DNA of 64,000 nucleotides from positions 668,253 through 732,252 of the forward strand of contig NZ_MWWS01000004.1 of the NCBI RefSeq assembly GCF_002259585.1, written 5' to 3'. The stretch comes from Bombiscardovia coagulans (GTDB lineage: Bacteria; Actinomycetota; Actinomycetes; Actinomycetales; Bifidobacteriaceae). Shown here piece after piece: positions 46,892 through 56,483 of the stretch; within the stretch, counting starts at the first letter, position 1; each line of letters starts with the position of its first letter. The position numbers and the translations under genes are program-made. Under the pieces are notes generated by a model, which saw only the letters and a list, made by a program, of their open reading frames with translations, was not told the origin of the DNA and did no database searches.

Positions 46892-47188
46892 GCAGGAAAA
46901 GCAGGAAAGAAAGACTTGATTTTCTGTAAAAAATAGAGTATTTTGACCTTTTTTATACAAGGCTAGTAATTGACAGAAGTGCTCATCTACGCGAGGTTGT
47001 CCACTATAGACAGCGGGACACTCTGCACTGGTGCACTTTGGGATGCAATCGTCTTCCAGGCGACACTTTCACCAGACGGGGTTTCAATGCCGATGAGAAT
47101 AAGCAGCAAACCAACTGCTCTTCTTTTACTGAGCACCTACCCTGCTGCATAACACAGCAGCCGCTGTCGTCTTTACTACCAAAACACA
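46892..47188. other. Intergenic region between the helicase and iron operon
   Basis: No gene is supported. The right part is close to the helicase 3' hairpin; CTGCTG-N7-CAGCAG near 47143-47163 is a small stem-loop. The left part is AT-rich (46915-46970) and probably carries the iron operon promoter, but I could not fix -35 and -10 positions with confidence. Confidence 0.4.
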
Positions 47189-47215
47189 TAGGAATACAGT
47201 AAAACCGTATTCCTA
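47189..47215 (-). terminator. Stem-loop after the helicase gene
   Basis: TAGGAATAC (47189-47197) pairs with GTATTCCTA (47207-47215) around a nine-base loop. On the minus strand it is followed by TGTGTTTTGG. It sits about 125 bases after the helicase stop. Confidence 0.45.
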
Positions 47216-47341
47216 GTGCCTCTATTCACTATGAAAGATGACAATACACGAAGTATCCGTCCCGTAAGCTACCGAATCAGGTTCGCTACACGACAGTTCA
47301 CACTTGCTGACGAATGGCTGGAAGCTTATCAAACGCGAAGT

Positions 47342-49180
47342 TTAGCGACCGCGGAAGGGATTGCTTGAGCGCTTGCTGCGGTTAGTGCGATGCTGGATAC
47401 CGCGTGGTGCACCAGATCGGGTGCTACTAGTTCCACGACGCTTTTCTCCACGTTCTTCCTGACGACCAGTGCGGAACTTACCCTGCCCGCCCTCAGCATG
47501 ACGCTTGTAACCGCGATCACGACCGCCGCGGGCATCAATGGGACCGTCCTGCTGGGAGTCATCCTGATGCTTGTAGCCTTTGCTCCGGTTACGATTGCGC
47601 TTGTCTGAGCGCCGGGAAGACTCATCGCTAAAGCCTTGCGAATACCGAGTATCTCTAGAGTCGTGGGAACGATATGGACGCCTACCACCCTTGCGGTCGT
47701 CACGATGACCGCCGCGGCCGCCGCGACTACCACCACTTCTGCGGCCTGAACCCGGGGTTTTAGCTGGGCGCAAAGACTCCAAAGTCCAACCGTCAACGCG
47801 GGGTGCTGCCTCCCCTACGAGTTCTTCAACGATTTCAGAATCGGCAGTTACTTGATAGTTAGGTTTAGCATCAATGTGAGCAATCTTGAGCATGCGCCTG
47901 GTGTCACGCCTCTGGTTTGGAAGCACAATAGTAACTACATCACCAGCTTTACCTGCACGGGCCGTACGACCAGAACGGTGTAGGAAGGACTTAGGATCTG
48001 CTGGTGGATCGACTTGGACCACCAGGTCGACTCCAGACACGTCCACTCCACGCGCAGCCACATCTGTAGCTACTAGTACACGCACCTGTCCACTACTAAA
48101 AGCTGCAAGGTTGCGATCACGCTGGTTTTGCGAAAGGTTACCATGTAGCTCAGCTGCCGGAATACCGTTATTAGTCAGGTGAGCAGCTAACTTTTTGGCT
48201 TGGAATTTGGTTCGGGTAAAGAGAATCCGCTTACCCTTACCGGAGGCCAGCTTGCGAACCAAATCATGCTTATCTGCCTGGGTTGTTTCGAAAATATGAT
48301 GGGTCATCTGATCGACATGCTGGGTAGCTGAATCGACCTCGTGAACCTTAGCATCATGGAGGAAGCGACGAACAACAGCATCTACGCCATGGTCAAGAGT
48401 GGCAGAGAACAGCATGCGCTGACCGTCATCACGAACCTGACCTAATATCCGCTCCACAGCAGGCAGGAAGCCCATATCTGACATCTCATCGGCCTCATCG
48501 AGGACGGTAATTTCTACATCATCTAACGTCAGTAAATGCTGTTGGAGAAGATCCTCTAAGCGTCCAGGGCAGGCAACTACGATTTGCGCACCAGAGCGCA
48601 AGGCATTGACCTGTCGGTTTTGACGTACTCCGCCGTATATAGTGCACGTATTTAAGCCAACTGCATGCACTAAGGGAGACAACACCTCGTCAATTTGGTT
48701 AGCGAGCTCGCGGGTAGGAGAGAGAATAAGGCCTCGTGGCGCCGGCAGCGAACGACGGTCCCGGGCATTACGAGTGTCACGATGATTGTGAGCAGACTCT
48801 GCTAAGCGTGCAACTAGTGGCAGCACAAAGGCCAATGTTTTGCCTGATCCCGTGCGACCACGACCCAGAATGTCCCTTCCTGCCAAAGAATCTGGAAGGG
48901 TATCTTCCTGGATAGGAAAAGCAGTGGTCATCCCCTTGGATTTGAGGACACGTACAAGAGAATCTGGTACTCCTAATTGAGCAAATGTCTTGGGCTTATC
49001 ATGGTCCTGATGACCGTTGGTTTCGCTACTATCTGCACTCTGTTGTATAGCTGTTTCACTCATTTTGTTTACTGTTAACGTATTCATCTGATCCGTATCT
49101 GCATTATCGAAATTCGCAACTGAATGGTGCGTTTGAGAGCGCACTTTACCCACTGAGGGTATTGTAATTGTTGACAACAT
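47342..49180 (-). CDS. DEAD-box RNA helicase
   Basis: ATP-dependent RNA helicase, about 612 residues. Motifs: FAQLGV Q-motif region, GRTGSGKT (Walker A), VLDEADEMSDMGF (DEAD), FSAT, and HRSGRTARAGK (motif VI). The C-terminal about 130 residues are rich in Arg, Gly, Ser and Asp (RRSGGSRGGRGG and similar), as in RhlE-type cold-shock or ribosome-biogenesis helicases. The start is uncertain: ATG 49180 has GGTGGAAGG just upstream; ATGs at 49087 and 49063 are nearer to the conserved core, the former with GGA four bases away. A long leader of 150 bases or more precedes the gene. The GC-rich repetitive tail produces a long open frame in another register that is not a gene. Confidence 0.94.
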   Translation of the reverse strand: MLSTITIPSVGKVRSQTHHSVANFDNADTDQMNTLTVNKMSETAIQQSADSSETNGHQDHDKPKTFAQLGVPDSLVRVLKSKGMTTAFPIQEDTLPDSLAGRDILGRGRTGSGKTLAFVLPLVARLAESAHNHRDTRNARDRRSLPAPRGLILSPTRELANQIDEVLSPLVHAVGLNTCTIYGGVRQNRQVNALRSGAQIVVACPGRLEDLLQQHLLTLDDVEITVLDEADEMSDMGFLPAVERILGQVRDDGQRMLFSATLDHGVDAVVRRFLHDAKVHEVDSATQHVDQMTHHIFETTQADKHDLVRKLASGKGKRILFTRTKFQAKKLAAHLTNNGIPAAELHGNLSQNQRDRNLAAFSSGQVRVLVATDVAARGVDVSGVDLVVQVDPPADPKSFLHRSGRTARAGKAGDVVTIVLPNQRRDTRRMLKIAHIDAKPNYQVTADSEIVEELVGEAAPRVDGWTLESLRPAKTPGSGRRSGGSRGGRGGHRDDRKGGRRPYRSHDSRDTRYSQGFSDESSRRSDKRNRNRSKGYKHQDDSQQDGPIDARGGRDRGYKRHAEGGQGKFRTGRQEERGEKRRGTSSTRSGAPRGIQHRTNRSKRSSNPFRGR

Positions 49181-49342
49181 CAACCTTCCACCAAGTAAGT
49201 CCAGCAGGCAACCGGTCAGCAGCCCACATGGCCGCGAGCAAAGCAAAGAATTTCGCGGATATTACCGGCAATCAGAGCATTCAGGCGACGATTGACCCGA
49301 TGCATTTTTCATAAGAGCATGTGAGCCAACCGGTTCAGTCTA
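49181..49342 (-). promoter_or_regulatory. Long structured leader of the helicase mRNA
   Basis: TAGACT preceded by TGTGC (extended -10, 49337-49342) marks a probable promoter, so the transcript would start near 49330. The leader holds CCGCGA/TCGCGG (49232-49237 with 49253-49258) as a stem and two near-copies of CTGA-CCGGTTG. Long leaders of DEAD-box helicase genes often serve in autoregulation or cold response. The bases from 49343 to 49505 hold no gene that I can see. Confidence 0.4.
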
Positions 49343-49505
49343 GCACAGACCATGCCTGCCGAACACTAATGACTGCCGCATGTCCCACAATGAACCGCAA
49401 GGACTACTACTACCTAGAACTAGTAGGAACACCAAACAATGGAAGACGCACTTCAGCCAAGAGCAACTGAAGTACCTGGTCAGTAGACAAGAGCTTGCAT
49501 ACCCT

Positions 49506-50633
49506 TTACAGGAGATGGCCCTCACTACGCCTTGCGAAGGCAGACACATCTACACCGAGGAGACTTGCTTCCTGAGCCGTTGAACCAGTAATCAACAAGT
49601 CAGTAGCTTGCAAATCACTAATCGTGGAAGCTCCCAACAGGGACATCAAAGACCTAAGCTGCACAGACCACGATTCAATTTCTGCAACAAGCCCTGCTAC
49701 CCCGTTTTGAGTGAGCACCTGCAAGAAGTGACCAGAAATACCCACAGCCTGAGCGCCTAAAGCAAGCGCCTTTACGAGATCCAGAGGACTGCGGACACCA
49801 CCGGAGGCCAGCAATTGAAGGCCAGCAATCGGTTCCGGTTGGTTGGCTACCAGCAGAGACAAAACTGTCGAGAATCCCCAGTCGTCCATGTACCAGTAAG
49901 CATGATCGGTACGCCGACTGTTCTCGATAACAGCAAAATTCGTGCCTCCACGACCTGACACGTCTACACTCGAAACACCCAGAGAGGCTAAAAGCTCAAT
50001 TGTAGGACGACTGAATCCGAATCCAACTTCTTTAGCTACCACGGGTACTGGTACAGCCTGTACTATCGCCCGAATGCGCTCAGGCCAAGAGGCAAAATCT
50101 CTGTCACCCTCGGTCATGACTGCTTCTTGGACAGGGTTGATATGTACCTGAAGTGCATTAGCTTCAAGCATCTCAACAGCTTGCACCGCTTGTTCTGGGC
50201 TGACCGTTGGTCCCACGTTAGCAAAAACAAAACCTACCGGATCGTGTTTGCGCACAGTCGTAAATGTAGGGACCAGCTCAGCTCTGCGTAAAGCAGCATG
50301 CTGGGATCCTGTAGCCATAGCGAGATCTGTCCTCTGAGCAGCTTGTGCAAGAAGAGCATTAATGTGACCAGCCTGAGCTGAACCACCCGTCATCGCGTTA
50401 ATGTAAAAGGGCATCCGCCAATGTGCACCACATACTCTGGTGCTGGTGTCGACACTAGACTGGTCCACCGCTCGCAAGGAATGATGGACAAAGCGAATAT
50501 CATCAAAAGCATTCCGTTGTACGGTCTGCTGTTGCTCTAGAGCCAATCGAATATGGTCGTTTTTTCGTTGAGAATCGGGATTAGCATCTACTCCAGGATT
50601 GAAACCTTCATGCTCATACTCTTGGCTACTCAT
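49506..50633 (-). CDS. fni: Type 2 isopentenyl-diphosphate isomerase
   Basis: FMN- and NADPH-dependent interconversion of IPP and DMAPP, the last step of the mevalonate route. 375 residues, TIM-barrel flavoprotein. Signatures: KNDHIRLAL near the N-terminus, MTGGSAQAG, MATGSQ, FANVG, HINPVQEAV, KEVGFGFSR, VDVSGRGGTNF and SGGVRSPLDLVKALALGA. It is the type 2 enzyme, unrelated to the Nudix-type Idi. The start overlaps the stop of mvaK2 (ATGA at 50630-50633), so the genes are translationally coupled. Gene order mvaK1-mvaD-mvaK2-fni equals the first four genes of the Streptomyces CL190 mevalonate cluster; here nothing related follows. Confidence 0.95.
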   Translation of the reverse strand: MSSQEYEHEGFNPGVDANPDSQRKNDHIRLALEQQQTVQRNAFDDIRFVHHSLRAVDQSSVDTSTRVCGAHWRMPFYINAMTGGSAQAGHINALLAQAAQRTDLAMATGSQHAALRRAELVPTFTTVRKHDPVGFVFANVGPTVSPEQAVQAVEMLEANALQVHINPVQEAVMTEGDRDFASWPERIRAIVQAVPVPVVAKEVGFGFSRPTIELLASLGVSSVDVSGRGGTNFAVIENSRRTDHAYWYMDDWGFSTVLSLLVANQPEPIAGLQLLASGGVRSPLDLVKALALGAQAVGISGHFLQVLTQNGVAGLVAEIESWSVQLRSLMSLLGASTISDLQATDLLITGSTAQEASLLGVDVSAFARRSEGHLL

Positions 50634-51868
50634 GCAGCCTCATTCTCCTGACTCTCCGTGGGAGACCATGGTTGGACAGGGACCAGTTCATTACTGACCG
50701 CTAGTCCTAGTGGTTCGATGCCCGACGCAGCCCAAGCATCTTCAATACTTTGTGCTTGTGCTTGATGATCAGCAGCTACAATAGCGATACCACAGTCACC
50801 GCCGCCAGCTCCGGACGATTTAGCAGCACCGCCATACTTTGCAGCTATTTCAACTAATGCCCGCAAAGCATCTGTCTCAATGGCGGTATCTGTCAATTGT
50901 GACAGACCCGAGAGGAGATCTCTTGCTCGGACTATTTGATTATTAACGGCAGCAATATCACCGGTTTCTAAGGCTCTAGCAAGCGCGTCGACGCACACAT
51001 CTGAACTGCTTAAGAATTCCTCGTAATCGTGGCGTTTTCCATCAGCAGAACCTGCTTTGACTGAAGCCACCAGTGATGGGGTAGACGCCGGACTACCTGT
51101 CCAACCTACTAACAGTTGCAAGGCTGAGTCATCACCAAAAGCATCCAGACGGTTTATGGCTAGCCCCGGCCAAGGTCTCTCGACAAGTTCAGCCAAAGGC
51201 ACCTGATCAGCTAATGAGCGCACCCAAATCCTGTCTGGAGAACAGAAGCGAATACAACCGCCAAAAAGACTGGCGGCTAAATCTCCACCAGAACCTAAAC
51301 TCTGCGCCTTGCCTGTAGCCAGATAAGCCAGCTTGTATGTAGCCAATGGTGACAGTTCTATACCATAGAACTGTAGTAGAGCCCGAACCGTAGCCACGGT
51401 CACAGCGGCAGACGACCCTAAACCATATTTTTTACAGGAATCTGCGTCTAGCTGGCTAGAGATAGACACATCAAAGGGACGAACTAGGACGCCTTTATAT
51501 ACAGCAAGCTCTTCTACAGTTTGCAGTGCTGCCAAAATATAAGAATTCTGAGCACACTCACTATCCGGAGTTATGATCCCATGTTCACGATGCCACTGCA
51601 AGCTATCCTGTGGACGTCCTACAGACTCGATCTTTCCGCATTGAAGGTCTATGTCTGAAACCAACGCCGAAAGATTGACAGTATCTTCGTCCCCTTTACA
51701 CCCTGTAACTTCTGCTGTAAGCATGCGGTTTACTGCTACTACTACAGCAGGATGACCAGGTTCTACAACAGCATATTCGCCCGCCAAGTACAGCTTGCCT
51801 GCCGCTTGAGCCTGGCATCGAATCCTAGTAACCGTCTTTCCCATTTGCATACCCCATCGTTTATCCAT
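50630..51868 (-). CDS. mvaK2: Phosphomevalonate kinase
   Basis: Phosphorylates mevalonate-5-phosphate to the diphosphate. Up to 412 residues, GHMP kinase fold: AAGKLYLAGEYAVVEPGHPA near residue 22 onward, the ATP loop YGLGSSAAVTVA near residue 167, and the C-terminal SSGAGGGDCGIA. The start is not fixed: ATG 51868 has little upstream; ATG at residue 9 has GGGG seven bases before it. It overlaps fni by four bases and follows mvaD by 38 bases. Confidence 0.93.
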   Translation of the reverse strand: MDKRWGMQMGKTVTRIRCQAQAAGKLYLAGEYAVVEPGHPAVVVAVNRMLTAEVTGCKGDEDTVNLSALVSDIDLQCGKIESVGRPQDSLQWHREHGIITPDSECAQNSYILAALQTVEELAVYKGVLVRPFDVSISSQLDADSCKKYGLGSSAAVTVATVRALLQFYGIELSPLATYKLAYLATGKAQSLGSGGDLAASLFGGCIRFCSPDRIWVRSLADQVPLAELVERPWPGLAINRLDAFGDDSALQLLVGWTGSPASTPSLVASVKAGSADGKRHDYEEFLSSSDVCVDALARALETGDIAAVNNQIVRARDLLSGLSQLTDTAIETDALRALVEIAAKYGGAAKSSGAGGGDCGIAIVAADHQAQAQSIEDAWAASGIEPLGLAVSNELVPVQPWSPTESQENEAA

Positions 51869-51906
51869 GCCGGTGTTCTTGTTCCACCACAGTCCTGTTT
51901 ACCTGT

Positions 51907-53025
51907 TTATTTCAGCGTTCTCCCGTCCCCAGCACCATTGACTTGAAGACCAGGACCTGGCCTATGTACTTGAATATTGACACCAGGTAGACGCTCGCGC
52001 AACTCCTCGGCAACTTGTATGGCCTGCTGTCCAGAAGTTAATACCTTTATATTCGGACCCGCATCCATAGTTGCCCACGCATCCAATCCATCAGACCGGA
52101 TCTGATGTACGGCTTCAAAAGCGACGAGCGTGTCTGGCAACCAATACGAAACAGCAGGTCGAGCTGCCATCATCGCAGCATGCATGCTCAAAGCGTTTGC
52201 CTCCACAATCTCACCTAACGTATTGATATCGTTAGTGTGCACCGCAACAAGCGCTTGCTCCAAATCATCTTTACTTTGCTCCACCCAAGCTCGATAAAAT
52301 GGGGAGGTACTCATGGTGTGTCGCATAGCCTGTCGGCTCGAAATATGCTTCTCTTGCCCGGATATAAGTACCACAATCAGAGCTAAGTCCATATCAGTTT
52401 CGACAGGCTCAGCATAAGAAGACGCATCGTCATGACCAGCCTGCCACTGAACTAGTCCACCATAAATTGAACGACAGGCCGAACCTGATCCTCGGCGCGC
52501 TAGGCGAGAAAGATCTTGTCTGCTCACGTTCAACCCTGCTGCGGCACAGGCGGCTCCTGCCAAGGCAGCAAATGCTGATGAAGAGGAAGCGAGCCCAGCT
52601 CCGTACGGCACCGTGTTATATGAACTCACTCGAGCAGGGGCGTCAATATCTGCCCGCTTGCGAATGACGTCTAAAAATTGAGAAATACGCCCTAAAGCCC
52701 TGCCACCCTGTGGTTGATCGTCAATAGTTAACAAATCAGAACCAGCGGTTGCATCAAGAAACTCAACTTCAGTGCGGGTCGATAAACCATCAAGAGTGAG
52801 AGAAAGACTAGATGTCATCGGTATGATGAGATCCTCATCAGCTTTGCCCCAATATTTAATGAGGGCAATATTTGCATTGGCTCGTGCCTGACCCCGGCCT
52901 ATGACCGGTATACCCTCTTCCCTCATTTGTACACGGTGAGAAAGGGTCGCTGTACTCGTCTGCACGCTAGTCGCCTGCTCGTCATTACTTTCACCCATCT
53001 GTGACTGTACTCTCCTCACGTTCAT
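51907..53025 (-). CDS. mvaD: Diphosphomevalonate decarboxylase
   Basis: Converts mevalonate diphosphate to IPP with ATP. 372 residues, GHMP superfamily. Diagnostic motifs: ANIALIKYWGK, SLSLTLDGL, the ATP loop YGAGLASSSSAFAAL, RRGSGSACRSIYGG and ATMDAGPNIKVL (catalytic Asp region). The first 45 residues before NIALIKYWGK are longer than usual, so translation may begin later; ATG 53025 has only a weak site and other in-frame ATGs lie at residues 10 and 34. Second gene of the mevalonate operon. Confidence 0.94.
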   Translation of the reverse strand: MNVRRVQSQMGESNDEQATSVQTSTATLSHRVQMREEGIPVIGRGQARANANIALIKYWGKADEDLIIPMTSSLSLTLDGLSTRTEVEFLDATAGSDLLTIDDQPQGGRALGRISQFLDVIRKRADIDAPARVSSYNTVPYGAGLASSSSAFAALAGAACAAAGLNVSRQDLSRLARRGSGSACRSIYGGLVQWQAGHDDASSYAEPVETDMDLALIVVLISGQEKHISSRQAMRHTMSTSPFYRAWVEQSKDDLEQALVAVHTNDINTLGEIVEANALSMHAAMMAARPAVSYWLPDTLVAFEAVHQIRSDGLDAWATMDAGPNIKVLTSGQQAIQVAEELRERLPGVNIQVHRPGPGLQVNGAGDGRTLK

Positions 53026-53150
53026 ATCTCATAGGTTACGCACAGACAGACACTCGTTTGACTGTAACGGTAAAAATCTGACAGTATCCCCACTATCAGA
53101 GCACCATATGCGGTGCACAAGAAAACGATTGTCTGCCCTTGCAAGCATGC

Positions 53151-54140
53151 TCAAGCTACCATTTGATGAAGCCAAACCTGCTGAGCACCGTCAGACCGAA
53201 GAGCTTTGCTAATTCTATCTGCATCTTCTTTAGTGCTTGCTAAGGCCAACACGCAACCGCCCAAACCGCCGCCGGTGAGCTTCGCCCCCAATGCTCCACA
53301 CGAGCGCGCAGTCTCAACGAGTAGATCCAGCTTAGGATGCCCTATCTGTAGAGCATTCAGCAGCACCTGAGCTTCATTCATTCGATGGCCCAGAGATTCC
53401 ATCTGCCCGTTTTCAAGATCTCGAATAGCCGCCTCAGACTGTTCACCTAAAGAATCCATCAACTGACCAACACCCGTTGGGTCTTCCTGGAAGCGACTGC
53501 GCACCCCTTCTACAGCTTCTTTAGTAGACCCGACAACGCCAGTGTCAGCAATCACCAGGTAAGCATCACCTTGAGGTTGTATCGTACTCATGCTCCCTGC
53601 AGCCAAACGAACTGGTTTCAGCCCAGATGTGGTAGCAGCATCCAGTCCTGATGGATGCCCATGTGTTATCTTTTCAGCCTGGTTCGTTAAGTCCAATAGC
53701 TGCTCTCGACTTACCTCTACATCATATGCATCCAAGATGGCTCGTATGACGGCTCCTGAAGCAGCAGCCGAAGAACCTAATCCCCGTCCCGCAGGAAAAT
53801 CAGATTGGGTTCGGATGTTGAAGGCTTGTTGTGGATGATGTAGAAAATTGAGTGTGACTTCCACAGCACGTTTCAAGCCACCAAACGTTCCCCCGGACTC
53901 TTCCAAAGACCCTGAATAATCTAAGGCTTCTAATTGTGCCTGCTGTCCTGAAGCAATGGGAGTAGCCCACGCTTGCATTTTCAAACTGTGCAAGGGCAAC
54001 GCTAGGGCAGGGTGTCCGTAAACCACCGAGTGCTCGCCTATGAGGATTGTTTTTGCCCAAGTTTGACCGTAGCCTTCGTGCGGCAACGCTTGCACCTTTC
54101 TGCTCACCTCTTGCGAGTCTTCCCCATATGCGAACCCCAA
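53151..54140 (-). CDS. mvaK1: Mevalonate kinase
   Basis: First step of the lower mevalonate pathway: mevalonate to mevalonate-5-phosphate. 329 residues, GHMP kinase: KTILIGEHSVVYGHPALALP (about residues 30-49), the ATP loop GRGLGSSAAASGAV (about 115-128), and KLTGGGLGGCVLAL near the C-terminus. The start appears to be TTG 54140, with GGAG ten bases upstream; no in-frame ATG lies before the conserved core. First gene of mvaK1-mvaD-mvaK2-fni. Upstream is a 660-base gap without genes; HMG-CoA synthase and reductase are not encoded in this window. Confidence 0.94.
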   Translation of the reverse strand: MGFAYGEDSQEVSRKVQALPHEGYGQTWAKTILIGEHSVVYGHPALALPLHSLKMQAWATPIASGQQAQLEALDYSGSLEESGGTFGGLKRAVEVTLNFLHHPQQAFNIRTQSDFPAGRGLGSSAAASGAVIRAILDAYDVEVSREQLLDLTNQAEKITHGHPSGLDAATTSGLKPVRLAAGSMSTIQPQGDAYLVIADTGVVGSTKEAVEGVRSRFQEDPTGVGQLMDSLGEQSEAAIRDLENGQMESLGHRMNEAQVLLNALQIGHPKLDLLVETARSCGALGAKLTGGGLGGCVLALASTKEDADRISKALRSDGAQQVWLHQMVA

Positions 54141-54802
54141 CGTAGTCTCACTCCCTGCCTAAGCTCTAGTTATTTCAGTAGCACATGACACCTGTCTGTA
54201 GTGCACAGTCATAACGTTCTCAGTTTGTAATTGTATTCCCTCTAACAAGTGTCTGGGCCAAAAAATCATAGGGATTTTGCACAGATTACAACCTATTGTC
54301 AGTTAAGCAAACGGACACCAATTATTTGTTTATTGCTTGATAACAGCTACTCTGCCGTCATATGTCGCGTACATTCTGAACTATCTACACACACGCTGAC
54401 TATATACTCTCAATTACACCTGAAACAGCACTAGTAGAGTTTATGCCTTTACCAATCACCATGGCTACTACTTAACTCCATTTTGTTACCATCGCCAGAA
54501 TTCTCTGTTACCATCAGCGAGGACTACTCTGGTATCCAACAGCCTACCATCTCAACCAATGCGCCTGCGCAATCTGAAATAGCTCAATTGTCAATTGCTG
54601 CGGTAAGGATACACAACCGCGAATCCCATCCCACTGTTTCAGCAAAAGTACCAGACGATGAAACCTAAAGGGTTTTCACAGCATCGTAGTTTTTACCTCT
54701 TGTGTGACGGCAACCTTGTTGTTCGCGCTACTTGCTTAAGGCAATAGTGCAACATACACTATGTCCGAATTTCCTTTGACACACATGCAAGTACTCACAG
54801 CT
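54141..54802. other. Long intergenic region upstream of mvaK1
   Basis: 660 bases without a supported gene. Plus-strand frames of about 60 codons at 54249 and 54483 have no ribosome binding sites or recognisable content. The region should carry the mvaK1 promoter (an AT-rich stretch at 54200-54350) and the 3' end of the dnaK operon, but I could not assign either with confidence. Confidence 0.5.
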
Positions 54803-55357
54803 TTAGTGTAAACCCCATACAACTAGAGATTTTGACATCGAATGAGTATCAGACTTTGAATGATGAGACAACTCCTCAACGTAAACACTTGTTTGCCGAT
54901 GCCAGACTTGAGAATGACCGGTCCGTTCAACTTCAACTACTTCTCCGTTGACTCTTGCCTCAAAAATATTACTACCCTCAGGTTTGCGCATGCGCCGAAT
55001 CTGTCTACGCAATTGCCGGTTTTCCTCAGCTAGATCCAGAATGCGACTTACACCAGCAATATTAATCGACTCATCCTGGCTCAAATGCTGAGCCTGATAG
55101 AGCCTATCTATATCACGCAAAGAATATCTCCTAGCACCACCTTCTGTTCGATCGGGGACAATGAGTCCCAAGCGGTCATACTGGCGCAAGGTTTGTGGGT
55201 GAATGTCTGCCAGCTGAGCAACTTGGCCAACACTGAATACTGGCAAATTAATGTCAATACCACGATCATCAATGTGATCCAAATTTGTTTCAGATGCCAC
55301 TAGCGCTCGTGCACACGCCAAGTACACGTTCCGCATCTGCTGATCTAACGCTGCCAT
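54803..55357 (-). CDS. hspR: HspR, MerR-family heat-shock repressor
   Basis: Represses the dnaK operon by binding HAIR sites, with DnaK as co-repressor in other actinobacteria. 184 residues: a MerR-type helix-turn-helix (VFSVGQVAQLADIHPQTLRQYDRLGL, about residues 42-67, given here as two joined parts of one helix pair), then RRYSLRDIDRLYQ, a short coiled coil (LDLAEENRQLRRQIRRMR) and a polar tail of about 55 residues, longer than usual. ATG 55357 has GGGG eight bases upstream; a GTG three codons earlier is less likely. Last gene of dnaK-grpE-dnaJ-hspR, 38 bases after dnaJ; an autoregulatory loop is expected from the HAIR site at 59183-59203. Confidence 0.95.
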   Translation of the reverse strand: MAALDQQMRNVYLACARALVASETNLDHIDDRGIDINLPVFSVGQVAQLADIHPQTLRQYDRLGLIVPDRTEGGARRYSLRDIDRLYQAQHLSQDESINIAGVSRILDLAEENRQLRRQIRRMRKPEGSNIFEARVNGEVVEVERTGHSQVWHRQTSVYVEELSHHSKSDTHSMSKSLVVWGLH

Positions 55358-55395
55358 TACATTCACCCCTAGTTTTCAGGTGACAAACACCACCT

Positions 55396-56421
55396 TTATA
55401 GTCTCATCCGTTCATCAGCAAGCTCTTGTTCAAAGTTCTCAGTTGCTTTAGCAAACTCTTTGATGACGTGTTTGGCCGCCAAACCAAGCTTGTTGGGTAG
55501 CTGTATCGAAACCTTGCCTACAAGATCACCCTTCTGACGCCTATCTTGAACACCCTTGCCGCTAATACGAACTTCGTCACCGCTAGACGAACAAGCCTGT
55601 ACCTTAAAAGTTACTGGTTCACCATCGATGTCGCGAACTTCTACCTTGGCCCCCAAGGCAGCCTCTTTCACCGTAACAGGCAAATCCATAACCACGTCTT
55701 TACCCCGCATCGTAAAACGACTGCTGGGCTGAACGCTAATGGTCAAGTAAAGGTCGCCGTTAGGACCACCATATGTTCCAGCGTGACCTTTGCCAGCAAG
55801 GCGGATCTTCTGCCCATCTTTCACACCGGCTGGGATGTGGGTCTTAAATTTAGACCCACCTACGCTCAGAGAAACCGTTGCTCCTTTGACTGCCTGTTTA
55901 AAAGTCAACGTAATGTGGGATGTCCTGTCAGCCCCCTTAGTAGCTTCCGGCTGCTTATACGATTGCCTTCCACTACTGTATGCACCATCATCATGGGAGG
56001 CAGCACCTCCAAATGCCGAAAATAGATCAGACAAATCTGGGCCACCGCCACTTGTTGAAAAGCGAATACGAGAACTTCCAGGTCCTCCAGTTCCACCGCC
56101 AAACACGGATCCAAAAATATCTTGGAAACCGTCAGCAGAGAATCCACCATCCGAGCTGGCCGAACCGCCCGCAAACCTAGCTCCGCCTAAACCAAACTGT
56201 CGAATAGCATCATACTTCTTACGCTCATCTTTATTACTTAAAACATCATAAGCCTCAGAGACATCTTTAAACTTCTCTTCTGCTTCCTTTGTTTTATTGA
56301 GGTCAGGATGGTATTTGCGAGCGAGTTTGCGGTAAGCCTTAGTAATGTCCGCATCACTAGCGTCCTTGGAGACACCAAGGACCTTATAGAAGTCCTTGCT
56401 CAGCCATTCGTTTTCAGCCAT
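55396..56421 (-). CDS. dnaJ: DnaJ co-chaperone without zinc-finger domain
   Basis: Hsp40 that stimulates DnaK ATPase and delivers substrates. 341 residues: J domain with HPD at 38-40, a Gly/Phe/Ser-rich region (about 75-150) and two C-terminal substrate-binding beta domains ([12 protein letters not shown]; the second ending [12 protein letters not shown]). The four CxxCxGxG repeats of classic DnaJ are absent, so this is the type II (CbpA-like) form that actinobacteria keep in the hspR operon next to a zinc-finger DnaJ elsewhere. 62 bases after grpE. Confidence 0.95.
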   Translation of the reverse strand: MAENEWLSKDFYKVLGVSKDASDADITKAYRKLARKYHPDLNKTKEAEEKFKDVSEAYDVLSNKDERKKYDAIRQFGLGGARFAGGSASSDGGFSADGFQDIFGSVFGGGTGGPGSSRIRFSTSGGGPDLSDLFSAFGGAASHDDGAYSSGRQSYKQPEATKGADRTSHITLTFKQAVKGATVSLSVGGSKFKTHIPAGVKDGQKIRLAGKGHAGTYGGPNGDLYLTISVQPSSRFTMRGKDVVMDLPVTVKEAALGAKVEVRDIDGEPVTFKVQACSSSGDEVRISGKGVQDRRQKGDLVGKVSIQLPNKLGLAAKHVIKEFAKATENFEQELADERMRL

Positions 56422-56483
56422 CCATGTCTCCTTTCTTTGTCTTAGTGCCGTGAGTATCTACAAATCAGACGTCAACAGGAAAG

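Noticed and set aside
46970..47152. Overlapping frames on both strands between the helicase and the iron operon
   Set aside because: Neither shows conserved motifs or a good start; probably chance.
47329..47796. 155-codon frame overlapping the helicase 3' end
   Set aside because: Shadow of the repetitive Arg/Gly-coding tail in another register.
54249..54668. Two plus-strand frames upstream of mvaK1
   Set aside because: No ribosome binding sites and no recognisable protein features.
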